A stretch of DNA of 14,449 nt from Nitrospirota bacterium (GTDB lineage Bacteria; Nitrospirota; Thermodesulfovibrionia; Thermodesulfovibrionales; Magnetobacteriaceae). This document shows, piece after piece, positions 7,163-13,284 of this stretch. The position numbers and the translations under genes are program-made. Within the stretch, counting starts at the first letter, position 1. Every line of letters starts with the position of its first letter. The notes under the pieces are model-generated. The model ran no database searches. It was not told the DNA's origin and was given only the letters and a program-made list of their open reading frames with translations. The DNA is taken from contig JADFXZ010000043.1 of the NCBI GenBank assembly GCA_015233265.1, positions 517 through 14,965 on the forward strand, in the 5' to 3' direction.

Positions 7163-7315
7163 ATGCAAAACGATCACAGGCAAAGAGATAGAATGAGGTG
7201 CTTGCTCGTAGGCATCGGCGGCGGGTATCATTATAATATCCTCTTGTTGCACAGCATTGCGAAAGAAAAAAGTGACTGTACGGTATCTTCGTCAAAGAAT
7301 GCGCTATCTTGTTAA
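7163..7315 (+). CDS. Possible 50-aa gene or truncated N-terminal fragment
   Basis: A short frame with an excellent ribosome site (AAGGAGA, five to six bases before ATG). It reads MQNDHRQRDRMRCLLVGIGG, then GYHYNILLLHSIAKEKSD, and stops 16 codons later. Strand LLVGIGGG followed by a helix looks like the first beta-alpha unit of a Rossmann-like or B12-binding domain, so this may be the cut-off front of a larger enzyme rather than a complete small protein. It was too short for routine ORF calling, and no family is recognised with confidence. A competing minus-strand frame overlaps it. Confidence 0.33.
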   Translation: MQNDHRQRDRMRCLLVGIGGGYHYNILLLHSIAKEKSDCTVSSSKNALSC

Positions 7316-7338
7316 TTCAACAAAAAAGAAGGTATTAT
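7309..7338 (+). promoter_or_regulatory. Weak candidate promoter upstream of the tRNA methyltransferase gene
   Basis: TTGTTA (7309-7314), an 18-base spacer and TATTAT (7333-7338). It would give a leader of about 135 bases before ATG 7482. The match is moderate and the region AT-rich, so chance is possible. Confidence 0.25.
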
Positions 7339-7481
7339 TAATGTCTTTAAAATAGTTTATAAAAAGATAACCACAGCTATCTGAAATAAACGAATCAGGT
7401 GAAATGGGCAAGAGTATATGTCTGAGACAAATAATTGGGCACTTACGGATTTAGACACACTACGCAAGGAAACAAACAGGT

Positions 7482-8234
7482 ATGTCTAAAAGTAACGTTT
7501 ACTACATATTGGTTGAGCCAAAAGAGGGCGGCAACGTTGGGGCATCGGCAAGGGCTATAAAGAATATGGGCTTTGGCAATCTCTGCCTCGTAAGGCCGTG
7601 TGATTTTTTGACTGATGAGAGCCGCCGTTTCGCCCACGGGGCAATGGATGTGCTTGAGGGCTGTGCCGTATATGATGACTTTGGCGATGCCATAAGAGAT
7701 AAATCCATTGTGATAGGCATGTCGCGGCGCTTTGGAGCTACCAGAGGTGTGCGGCGTCCTTTAGCCCATGGCGCTGAATTTGCCTTCGACGCTGCACAGT
7801 TTAATAAGGTTGCTATTGTATTTGGCCGCGAAGACAATGGGCTTCTAAACGAAGAGGTAAGGGCGTGCGGCCTGTTAGTATACATACCGTCGTCCGAGGC
7901 CCAGCCATCTCTTAATCTCGCGCAGGCCGTCATGGTTACGGCATATGAGCTTGCCTGCCTGTATGAAAACATACGGGATAAATCACATGACAATTTTGCC
8001 AGCCGCTCGTCACACGAACTGGTCACAGGCGGTGGGTTAGAGCGTTTGTATGAGCGGATATCGAGGCTTCTGCCGCTCTTAGGATATGGATTCAGGGGCT
8101 CAGAAAACCTTGCCGGAGGTATTATGCGAAACATCAGGCGCCTCATCGGGCGTACCGGTCTTACGCAGTGGGAACTAAACATGCTCTACGGCATTTGTAC
8201 ACAAGTGGAAGGAAAGATAAAAGGAGAACTGTGA
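7482..8234 (+). CDS. trmJ: tRNA (cytidine/uridine-2'-O-)-methyltransferase, TrmJ-like (TrmH/SpoU family)
   Basis: A 250-aa SPOUT (trefoil-knot) methyltransferase. The three SpoU motifs are in order: motif 1 GGNVGASARAIKNMGF (17-32, with Asn18 and Arg24), motif 2 VFGREDNGLLNEE (113-125), motif 3 PSLNLAQAV (142-150). The C-terminal 65 residues form the helical extension seen in TrmJ, and the length equals E. coli TrmJ (about 246). TrmJ 2'-O-methylates position 32 in the anticodon loop of several tRNAs. LVRPCDF and SRRFGATRG also fit this subgroup. The ribosome site AAGGAA lies 10 bases before the ATG. Its TGA overlaps the GTG of the transpeptidase gene. Family certain; exact tRNA position inferred. 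Confidence 0.88.
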   Translation: MSKSNVYYILVEPKEGGNVGASARAIKNMGFGNLCLVRPCDFLTDESRRFAHGAMDVLEGCAVYDDFGDAIRDKSIVIGMSRRFGATRGVRRPLAHGAEFAFDAAQFNKVAIVFGREDNGLLNEEVRACGLLVYIPSSEAQPSLNLAQAVMVTAYELACLYENIRDKSHDNFASRSSHELVTGGGLERLYERISRLLPLLGYGFRGSENLAGGIMRNIRRLIGRTGLTQWELNMLYGICTQVEGKIKGEL

Positions 8235-9121
8235 AAACAATCAGAATAATTTTATGCGCCTTATATATCACACATTGTGTGTCGATTGCAAGCGCGGCAG
8301 GCACATATTCCGTAAATAACCCAGCACGTACAATAATAGGCGTGCCGCAGCAGTATAAGATAGTCGACAACGATACGCTTTTGGACATAGCGCGCCTCTT
8401 TGACATAGGATATAATGCCATAACGGAGGCAAACCCAAAGGTCGACCCGTGGATACCAGCCGAGGGGATTACCATATCCATTCCAACCCAATGGATAGTG
8501 CCGGAGTTTCTCGAAAATGCTATTGTTATTAACCTTGCCGAGATGAGGCTATACTGTTTTTTCATGTCTAACGGGCACAAATTCGTAAAGACATACCCCA
8601 TAGGAGTTGGAAGAGAAGGATTCAACACGCCAGAGGGGTTATTCCGCATAACGAATAAGGTTGAAAACCCCGTGTGGCGGCCAACGAAACGAATGCTGGA
8701 TGAGACCCCTGACCTCGACCCTATAGTCCCACCGGGGCCGGACAACCCGCTTGGGGACTACTGGCTCCAGCTGTCCATTCCAACCTATGGGATTCACGGC
8801 ACGAATAAGCCCTACAGTGTGGGCAGAAGGATAAGTTCCGGCTGCATCAGGCTCTACCCCGAAGATATCGAGGAACTCTACGCTTTTGTAAGCCTCAGAA
8901 CACCCGTAAAGATTATTAACGAGCCGGTTAAGGCGGCACTATATGAAGACACGGTTTATATCGAGGTACACGCTGGTGGACTCAAGACAGACGAACTTAT
9001 GGCAAAGGCACTTAAACAATTAAGCGGAAAGGACCTGTCTAAGTATGTCGACCCAAAGCTGCTTAAGGCCGCAATCGACAAACCAACAGGCCTTCCCACT
9101 GTAATATCGAGAGCGAGATAG
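8231..9121 (+). CDS. Secreted L,D-transpeptidase (LysM + YkuD/ErfK family)
   Basis: A 296-aa peptidoglycan cross-linking or protein-anchoring enzyme of the periplasm. Start is GTG at 8231, behind AAGGAG and overlapping the trmJ stop as GTGA. The longer ATG frame from 8168 would lie inside trmJ and hide the signal peptide. Residues 1-22 (MKTIRIILCALYITHC..SASA) are a signal peptide. A LysM-type peptidoglycan-binding module follows (about 41-86, YKIVDNDTLLDIARLFDI). The YkuD domain (about 96-235) has catalytic His189 in YGIHG and the SSGCIRLYPED motif with nucleophile Cys205 and Arg207. A lysine-rich C-terminal tail of about 60 residues is of unknown role. Family members make 3-3 cross-links or attach Lpp to peptidoglycan. 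Which activity applies here is not shown by the sequence. Confidence 0.92.
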   Translation: MKTIRIILCALYITHCVSIASAAGTYSVNNPARTIIGVPQQYKIVDNDTLLDIARLFDIGYNAITEANPKVDPWIPAEGITISIPTQWIVPEFLENAIVINLAEMRLYCFFMSNGHKFVKTYPIGVGREGFNTPEGLFRITNKVENPVWRPTKRMLDETPDLDPIVPPGPDNPLGDYWLQLSIPTYGIHGTNKPYSVGRRISSGCIRLYPEDIEELYAFVSLRTPVKIINEPVKAALYEDTVYIEVHAGGLKTDELMAKALKQLSGKDLSKYVDPKLLKAAIDKPTGLPTVISRAR

Positions 9122-9129
9122 AAAAAAAC

Positions 9130-9507
9130 TTATTCCGCCTTTTGCTCTTCGGCTGCTGCCTTTTTCGAGGCCTTCTTGGCTTTTTTGTGTTTCGTCGCGT
9201 GCTTGTGGCTCATGCTGGTCTTCTCTAACGACTTCTCAAACGCCCTTGCACATACTGATGCGGCTTTCTCTGCCTTTCTGGCTGAATCTTCTGCCCTGTC
9301 AGCGGCTGAACTTGCTTTAGATGCTGCGTCTGCGGCCTTCATAGCTGAATCTTTGGCGCTTGAAGCGGCCTTCTCACACGACGACTTGGCGTCCTCAGCT
9401 GCCTTTAACGCGTTTTGTAAGAGTGCCTTGTCCTCCTGCTTCAGCTCGGCTGTACAGCCAAACGCAAGCAACGATAGGGCCAGAAACAATACGGCAAATA
9501 CCCTCAT
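9130..9507 (-). CDS. Alanine-zipper (Lpp-like) envelope lipoprotein
   Basis: A 125-aa protein with a lipoprotein-like signal (MRVFAVLFLALSLLAFGC; lipid-anchor candidate Cys18, lipobox slightly off consensus with Phe at -2). Then come about 65 residues of Ala-rich heptads (about 27-92, AADAASKASSAADRAEDSAR), as in Lpp/alanine-zipper coiled coils. The His/Lys-rich tail is HKHATKHKKAKKASKK. GGAGG lies seven bases before the ATG. It faces the L,D-transpeptidase gene tail to tail with 8 bases between. Lpp is linked to peptidoglycan through a C-terminal Lys by such enzymes. Here the chain ends EEQKAE, not a terminal Lys, so covalent linkage is uncertain. Low-complexity makes family assignment approximate. 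Confidence 0.77.
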   Translation of the reverse strand: MRVFAVLFLALSLLAFGCTAELKQEDKALLQNALKAAEDAKSSCEKAASSAKDSAMKAADAASKASSAADRAEDSARKAEKAASVCARAFEKSLEKTSMSHKHATKHKKAKKASKKAAAEEQKAE

Positions 9508-9536
9508 GTCTAAACCTCCATTGTGTTTGTTATATT

Positions 9537-9553
9537 CCGTTTTGATAAAACGG
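9537..9553. repeat. Perfect inverted repeat in the lipoprotein leader
   Basis: CCGTTTT, three bases, AAAACGG. Lies 30-46 bases before the lipoprotein ATG, inside its expected leader RNA. There is no T-run on either side, so it is not a typical terminator. Could be an mRNA-stabilising hairpin or a small operator. Confidence 0.6.
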
Positions 9554-9615
9554 TTTCCTCGTCTTTAAATCGACTTTACACTCGTTCAGGTCTCTAAATA
9601 CCTTCATACCCGAAT

Positions 9616-9645
9616 ACTATATTACAACAACGGCCTGCAAATCAA
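9616..9645 (-). promoter_or_regulatory. Promoter of the alanine-zipper lipoprotein gene
   Basis: On the minus strand, TTGATT (9645-9640), an 18-base spacer and TATAGT (9621-9616). Start is expected near 9609, giving a leader of about 100 bases that contains the 7-bp hairpin. Confidence 0.45.
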
Positions 9646-9703
9646 GACTTATTTTAGCAATCGATGGAAAAGTTTTTGCTCTCAGCATTTATTTTCAGCG
9701 ATG

Positions 9704-9733
9704 TTGACAAATGGCAGGGGAAAGTGCTATGTT
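9704..9733 (+). promoter_or_regulatory. Sigma-70-type promoter of the two-CW gene
   Basis: A perfect TTGACA (9704-9709), an 18-base spacer, then TATGTT (9728-9733) with the extension TGC before it. Start expected near 9740, about 57 bases before ATG 9797. It is divergent from the lipoprotein promoter. Confidence 0.55.
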
Positions 9734-9796
9734 CAAACATGAGGGGAGCCGTGGGTCTGCCGATTGGGGTTTAATGGCTAAGCAGGAGGGTTTGCA

Positions 9797-10699
9797 ATGG
9801 ACAAGAGTATGTACGATGATGATATACAGGGTCTTGGTGGTAACGGCGGTCAGAAAGTGATTGAGTTTCCATGTGAGTGTGCAGAGATAGCGGTTGAGTT
9901 GCGGCCTGAATCGCCGGATACACAATCTGACGCACCAGAAGCGATTCTTCAGGCCCAGTCAAACGAGTTAAAGCCAGTCGATAAAAATGCGATCAAGATT
10001 ATGCCGCAGGGGCCGGTTTCCACAATCACGGGAAAGGTAAAGTTAAATTGCTGGGAATTTAAAAAATGCGGACGTGAGCCGGGCGGCGTCAACGCCGTCA
10101 CACTTGGCGTCTGTCCAGTTACCGTTGCCACGACGTATGACGGCCTGCATGACGGCAAAAACGCTGGCAGGGCCTGTTGGGCAGTTCCATTTGCAACCAC
10201 AGACGGCAAGATGAGTTTTGCCACCAAGATCAGGAAATGTACGCAATGTGACTTTCATCACCTTGTTATCAGCGAAGAGGAAAAATATCAAAGCGCACTA
10301 AAACACTTGAAAAAGTTCAACAAAGAAGAAAGGGCAAAACTGCTTACAGAGAAAAAGGCTGAAATATTTAAGCAGCCAGGCCTCGTAAGGCATATATTCG
10401 AAAAGAGTAAGCACACCGCCTACGGAGAGGACGCCGAGGTTGACTCCATGTTTATAACTCTGCTTATCGGCTGGGTGTCCCTGTGCCCGTCAATAAGTAT
10501 ACTGGCTGGCAGCCTGCGTGTCTGTAAGGATGACCTTATCGATGAGCTGATGGTCATCGACGCTATTGCGGACAATCCACGCAGACGCGCGGCCAAGACC
10601 GTATTCAAGACTATGTTCAAGGCAGCCCGCAAACAATTCGTCGGATATTTCGACCCGCTTGTGGGTATCGTCAAAAAGAAAAACTATTGGAAGTCCTGA
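9797..10699 (+). CDS. Two-CW cysteine-domain protein of unknown function
   Basis: A 300-aa protein. Residues 84-160 carry a 'two-CW' domain: NCWEFKKCGREPGG (Cys85-Trp86, Cys91), LGVCP (Cys106), GRACWAV (Cys127-Trp128) and CTQCDFHHLV (Cys148, Cys151). I know this cysteine pattern from deltaproteobacterial and Nitrospirota proteins, often joined to signalling modules. The six conserved Cys probably bind a metal or Fe-S centre, which is inference. The N-terminal 80 residues are acidic and variable, with an extra CEC at 26-28. The C-terminal 140 residues are basic and helical, with one hydrophobic stretch (about 217-238) that may be buried or membrane-touching. Ribosome site GCAGGAGGG precedes the ATG. 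It converges on the sensor kinase genes 20 bases away. No function is established. Confidence 0.8.
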   Translation: MDKSMYDDDIQGLGGNGGQKVIEFPCECAEIAVELRPESPDTQSDAPEAILQAQSNELKPVDKNAIKIMPQGPVSTITGKVKLNCWEFKKCGREPGGVNAVTLGVCPVTVATTYDGLHDGKNAGRACWAVPFATTDGKMSFATKIRKCTQCDFHHLVISEEEKYQSALKHLKKFNKEERAKLLTEKKAEIFKQPGLVRHIFEKSKHTAYGEDAEVDSMFITLLIGWVSLCPSISILAGSLRVCKDDLIDELMVIDAIADNPRRRAAKTVFKTMFKAARKQFVGYFDPLVGIVKKKNYWKS

Positions 10700-10703
10700 A
10701 AGC

Positions 10704-10733
10704 CCTACGGGCATTGAGCCTACAGGCATTGAG
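10704..10733. repeat. Two tandem 15-base units between convergent genes
   Basis: CCTACGGGCATTGAG is followed directly by CCTACAGGCATTGAG, one mismatch. It spans the end of the two-CW gene's downstream region and the last codons of the kinase gene. GCCC/GGGC inside unit 1 could form a 4-bp stem, too weak to call a terminator. Confidence 0.7.
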
Positions 10734-13284
10734 AACGAGGCAGAGGGAGCCTTACCGTAAAAGTGGTGCCCTTGCCTACGGTGCTGTCGACTAGTATATC
10801 TCCATGGTGTTCTTTTATTATCTTATAACTGATTGAAAGCCCTAGCCCTGTGCCCACCCCTACTGGTTTCGTCGTGAAAAACGGGTCAAATATCTTGTTT
10901 TGTATCTCAGGGGGGATTCCTTTGCCGTTGTCTGTGATTGCTATCTCTATCTTTTCGCGATCGACGGTAGTCCGTATTTTGACCTCACCTTCGCCCTCTA
11001 TAGCCTGACAGGCGTTTACCAGCAGGTTCATAAACACCTGATTTATTTTTGCCGCATAACACTGCAATATAGGTATTTCACAATACTCCCTTACAATCAC
11101 TACCCTGTTTTTATACTCGTGAAAGAGCAGCTCCAGTGTCGTATCCAGCGATTCGTTGATGTTCATGTCGGTTATATCCGCAATATCAAGCCTTGCGAAA
11201 TTCTTGAGGTCCTGTACGATTTTCTTTATGCGCTCAGTGCCCTCCTTCGTTTTTGCAATCAGGGGCGTAACGCGCGACACCAAATAACTATAATTAATCT
11301 CCTTTTTATAGTCCTCAATTTCTGATTTACCCTCAGCAGATGTCTCAAGCTTATCATATTTTTCAAGCAGAGCAAACAATCTCTGAATAAATTTATCGAG
11401 ATTTCCTATGTTGCCCGAGACAAAGGCAAGGGGATTATTTATTTCATGCGCAACACCGGCGGTTAACACACCCAATGAGGCCATCTTTGCCGATTGAACC
11501 AACTGTTCCTGACTTTGCTGCAACTCGTTTAAGGTCTTAGACAGCTCGGCGGTACGCGCCTGCACCTCCTCTTCGAGGTGCTCACTGTGCTGTCTTATTT
11601 TTTCCTCCATCTGTTTTCTTTCGGTAATGTCTTCGCAGCTTGTGGCAATGGCTGCCACCGTGCCGTCGTCATCCATCACCACGTCAGATGTCAGTTGTAC
11701 AGGGAACACGCTTCCATCTTTTCGCGCATTGAGACTCTCACGCTTCCACCTCTTTGTGCTCTTGTCCGTATTGACACGAAACGCTATCAGCTCGTCCTCA
11801 GTCAGCGGCCGCGACATTTCCTTTGGGGCCATTATCCTGATATTGGCCCCTATCAGCTCATCGACGGTGTAGCCGTGTTGAGCGGCCTCGGCCTCGTTTG
11901 TATAGATTATCACACCGTCGGCGTCTGTAATAGTAAATCCCACCTGTGTTGTTTCTATGGCTTTTGTCAATAAGCGCAGGTTTTTAGTCATCGCCGCTTC
12001 GATTTTCTTGCGGTCTGTTATGTTATGAGCTATGATTATTACGGAGCTTACGGCGCCTGAGTCATCGAGTTCGGGAACAGATACAGAATGAAACCATTGA
12101 ACGCCGTGAATAGATATTTCCTTTTCCTGCCTGTCTCTTGAGTCAATAGTCAGCCGTGTCATATTTATTAAGGCGTTAATAAAATCCTCATCAAGCCCCA
12201 GGTCAGAAAACTTATCGATGTGTCTTCCGATAAAATCTTCTGGCTTAAGCATCATATAAAGACCGCAACTTGGATTCATATAGCGGCATACATAATCGCT
12301 ATCAATACGGGTAATTATGTCCTGGCTGTTTTCTACTATCGCGCGGAATCCCATGCGGTATTCGTCTCTGCTTTGGCGCAGCTCAAGCTCGAGGGTCTTT
12401 CTCTGCGTTATATCCCTCGATACCGAGACCACTCCAAAGACCTCGCCGGTATCTGTAAATATCGGATTTTTGATCGTCTCAAGATAGGTTTCCCCCTCTC
12501 TACCGCTTATCTTATGCTCAATCTGAACTGACTTCAGGGTCTCTAACAGCTCACGGTCGCTTTCACGCTCTTTTGCCGCAAATTGCCTCGGGAAGAAATT
12601 ATCATACGTCTTGCCTATGATTTCCTGAGCGTCCAGCCCTATGAATTCCTTAAAGGCGTCGTTTATTAATACGAATTTTCCACTGACATCTTTAATGCTT
12701 ATCATGTCTTTGACAGAGGCAAGCAGCGTGGTTAATTGCGAGGTTGTCTTTGCATTTTCCGCGATTATACGCTCAAGCCCCCTTTTCCCGTTTTCAAGGT
12801 TTATGATAGCACGATATGTTCTGAGGGCAAGGAGGATTGCGATACTAAATTTTTCGTTGGATAGGTCTGTTTTTTCCCTATAATCGTTGATGTCGTACTG
12901 GACAATAACGTCGTGTTGTGGTGCCTGGCCTGGCTGCCCAGTCCTTAGAATAATACGAACAAGATTGTTCTTCAACTCTTCTCTGATATATTTCGTAACA
13001 AGCAGCCCTGAGTTATCCTCTTCCATAACGACGTCTAAAAGGATGACAGCCGTATCGGGGTGAGCCTCGATGAGGCGGTTTGCCTCGGCAGCCGAGAATG
13101 CGCTGATAAACTCAAGGGACTTGCCGTCATAAGTAAAGTGCTTTAATGACAGGCGTGTCATATCGTGAACCTCTTGTTCATCGTCAACTATAATTACCTT
13201 CCACGCTCCGGAGGCATTGTGTGCAATAGCTTCCCCGCTGTACCGGTAGAAGAACTGCTCGGTGTTATCACTGTGATTAATCAC
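10720..13284 (-). CDS. Hybrid sensor histidine kinase: receiver - three PAS - kinase core
   Basis: An 854-aa cytoplasmic protein (no membrane helix seen). The N-terminal receiver (about 27-160) has VDDEQEVH (acidic Asp34/35), phospho-acceptor Asp84 in LLDVVME, and RTGQPGQAP..YDINDYREKTDL with Lys138. This is the receiver subtype usually found before DUF3369. Three PAS regions follow (about 185-295, 310-428, 437-556), each ending in a PAC-like DIT/NIT.RK. A coiled coil (556-595) leads to HisKA with His613 in AGVAHEINNPL. HATPase has its N box near 753-757, DNGKGI (785-790) and GTGLGLS (811-817). Start is GTG 13284, behind AAGGAGG and overlapping the upstream kinase stop as GTGA. An in-frame ATG at 13356 would lie inside that kinase gene. 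No output domain is present, so the receiver probably takes phosphate from a partner kinase. Confidence 0.9.
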   Translation of the reverse strand: MINHSDNTEQFFYRYSGEAIAHNASGAWKVIIVDDEQEVHDMTRLSLKHFTYDGKSLEFISAFSAAEANRLIEAHPDTAVILLDVVMEEDNSGLLVTKYIREELKNNLVRIILRTGQPGQAPQHDVIVQYDINDYREKTDLSNEKFSIAILLALRTYRAIINLENGKRGLERIIAENAKTTSQLTTLLASVKDMISIKDVSGKFVLINDAFKEFIGLDAQEIIGKTYDNFFPRQFAAKERESDRELLETLKSVQIEHKISGREGETYLETIKNPIFTDTGEVFGVVSVSRDITQRKTLELELRQSRDEYRMGFRAIVENSQDIITRIDSDYVCRYMNPSCGLYMMLKPEDFIGRHIDKFSDLGLDEDFINALINMTRLTIDSRDRQEKEISIHGVQWFHSVSVPELDDSGAVSSVIIIAHNITDRKKIEAAMTKNLRLLTKAIETTQVGFTITDADGVIIYTNEAEAAQHGYTVDELIGANIRIMAPKEMSRPLTEDELIAFRVNTDKSTKRWKRESLNARKDGSVFPVQLTSDVVMDDDGTVAAIATSCEDITERKQMEEKIRQHSEHLEEEVQARTAELSKTLNELQQSQEQLVQSAKMASLGVLTAGVAHEINNPLAFVSGNIGNLDKFIQRLFALLEKYDKLETSAEGKSEIEDYKKEINYSYLVSRVTPLIAKTKEGTERIKKIVQDLKNFARLDIADITDMNINESLDTTLELLFHEYKNRVVIVREYCEIPILQCYAAKINQVFMNLLVNACQAIEGEGEVKIRTTVDREKIEIAITDNGKGIPPEIQNKIFDPFFTTKPVGVGTGLGLSISYKIIKEHHGDILVDSTVGKGTTFTVRLPLPRSQCL

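Larger units (their letters stand above)
6844..7481. other. Gene-poor intergenic stretch
   Basis: About 640 bases hold no firmly recognised gene. Seen here are a possible 50-aa fragment (7163-7315, plus), a TTGACA hexamer at 7074-7079 with no convincing -10 partner, a candidate promoter at 7309-7338, and a 5+5 base inverted repeat TTGTT/AACAA at 7309-7323. An 82-codon minus-strand reading frame (6983-7231) starts behind GAGGA but resembles nothing known. The stretch may be decayed coding sequence. Confidence 0.5.

Noticed and set aside
6983..7231. Minus-strand frame of about 82 codons behind a GAGGA ribosome-like site
   Set aside because: No recognisable domain, no promoter seen, and it overlaps a plus-strand frame with a better ribosome site and more protein-like sequence. 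Kept only as a remark in the intergenic entry.
7418..7489. A 23-codon frame overlapping the trmJ start
   Set aside because: No ribosome site in front of it and no similarity recognised; trmJ has its own AAGGAA and ATG.
8168..8230. Start of the L,D-transpeptidase at ATG 8168 inside trmJ
   Set aside because: It would put a basic hydrophilic leader before the signal peptide; GTG 8231 has AAGGAG directly upstream.
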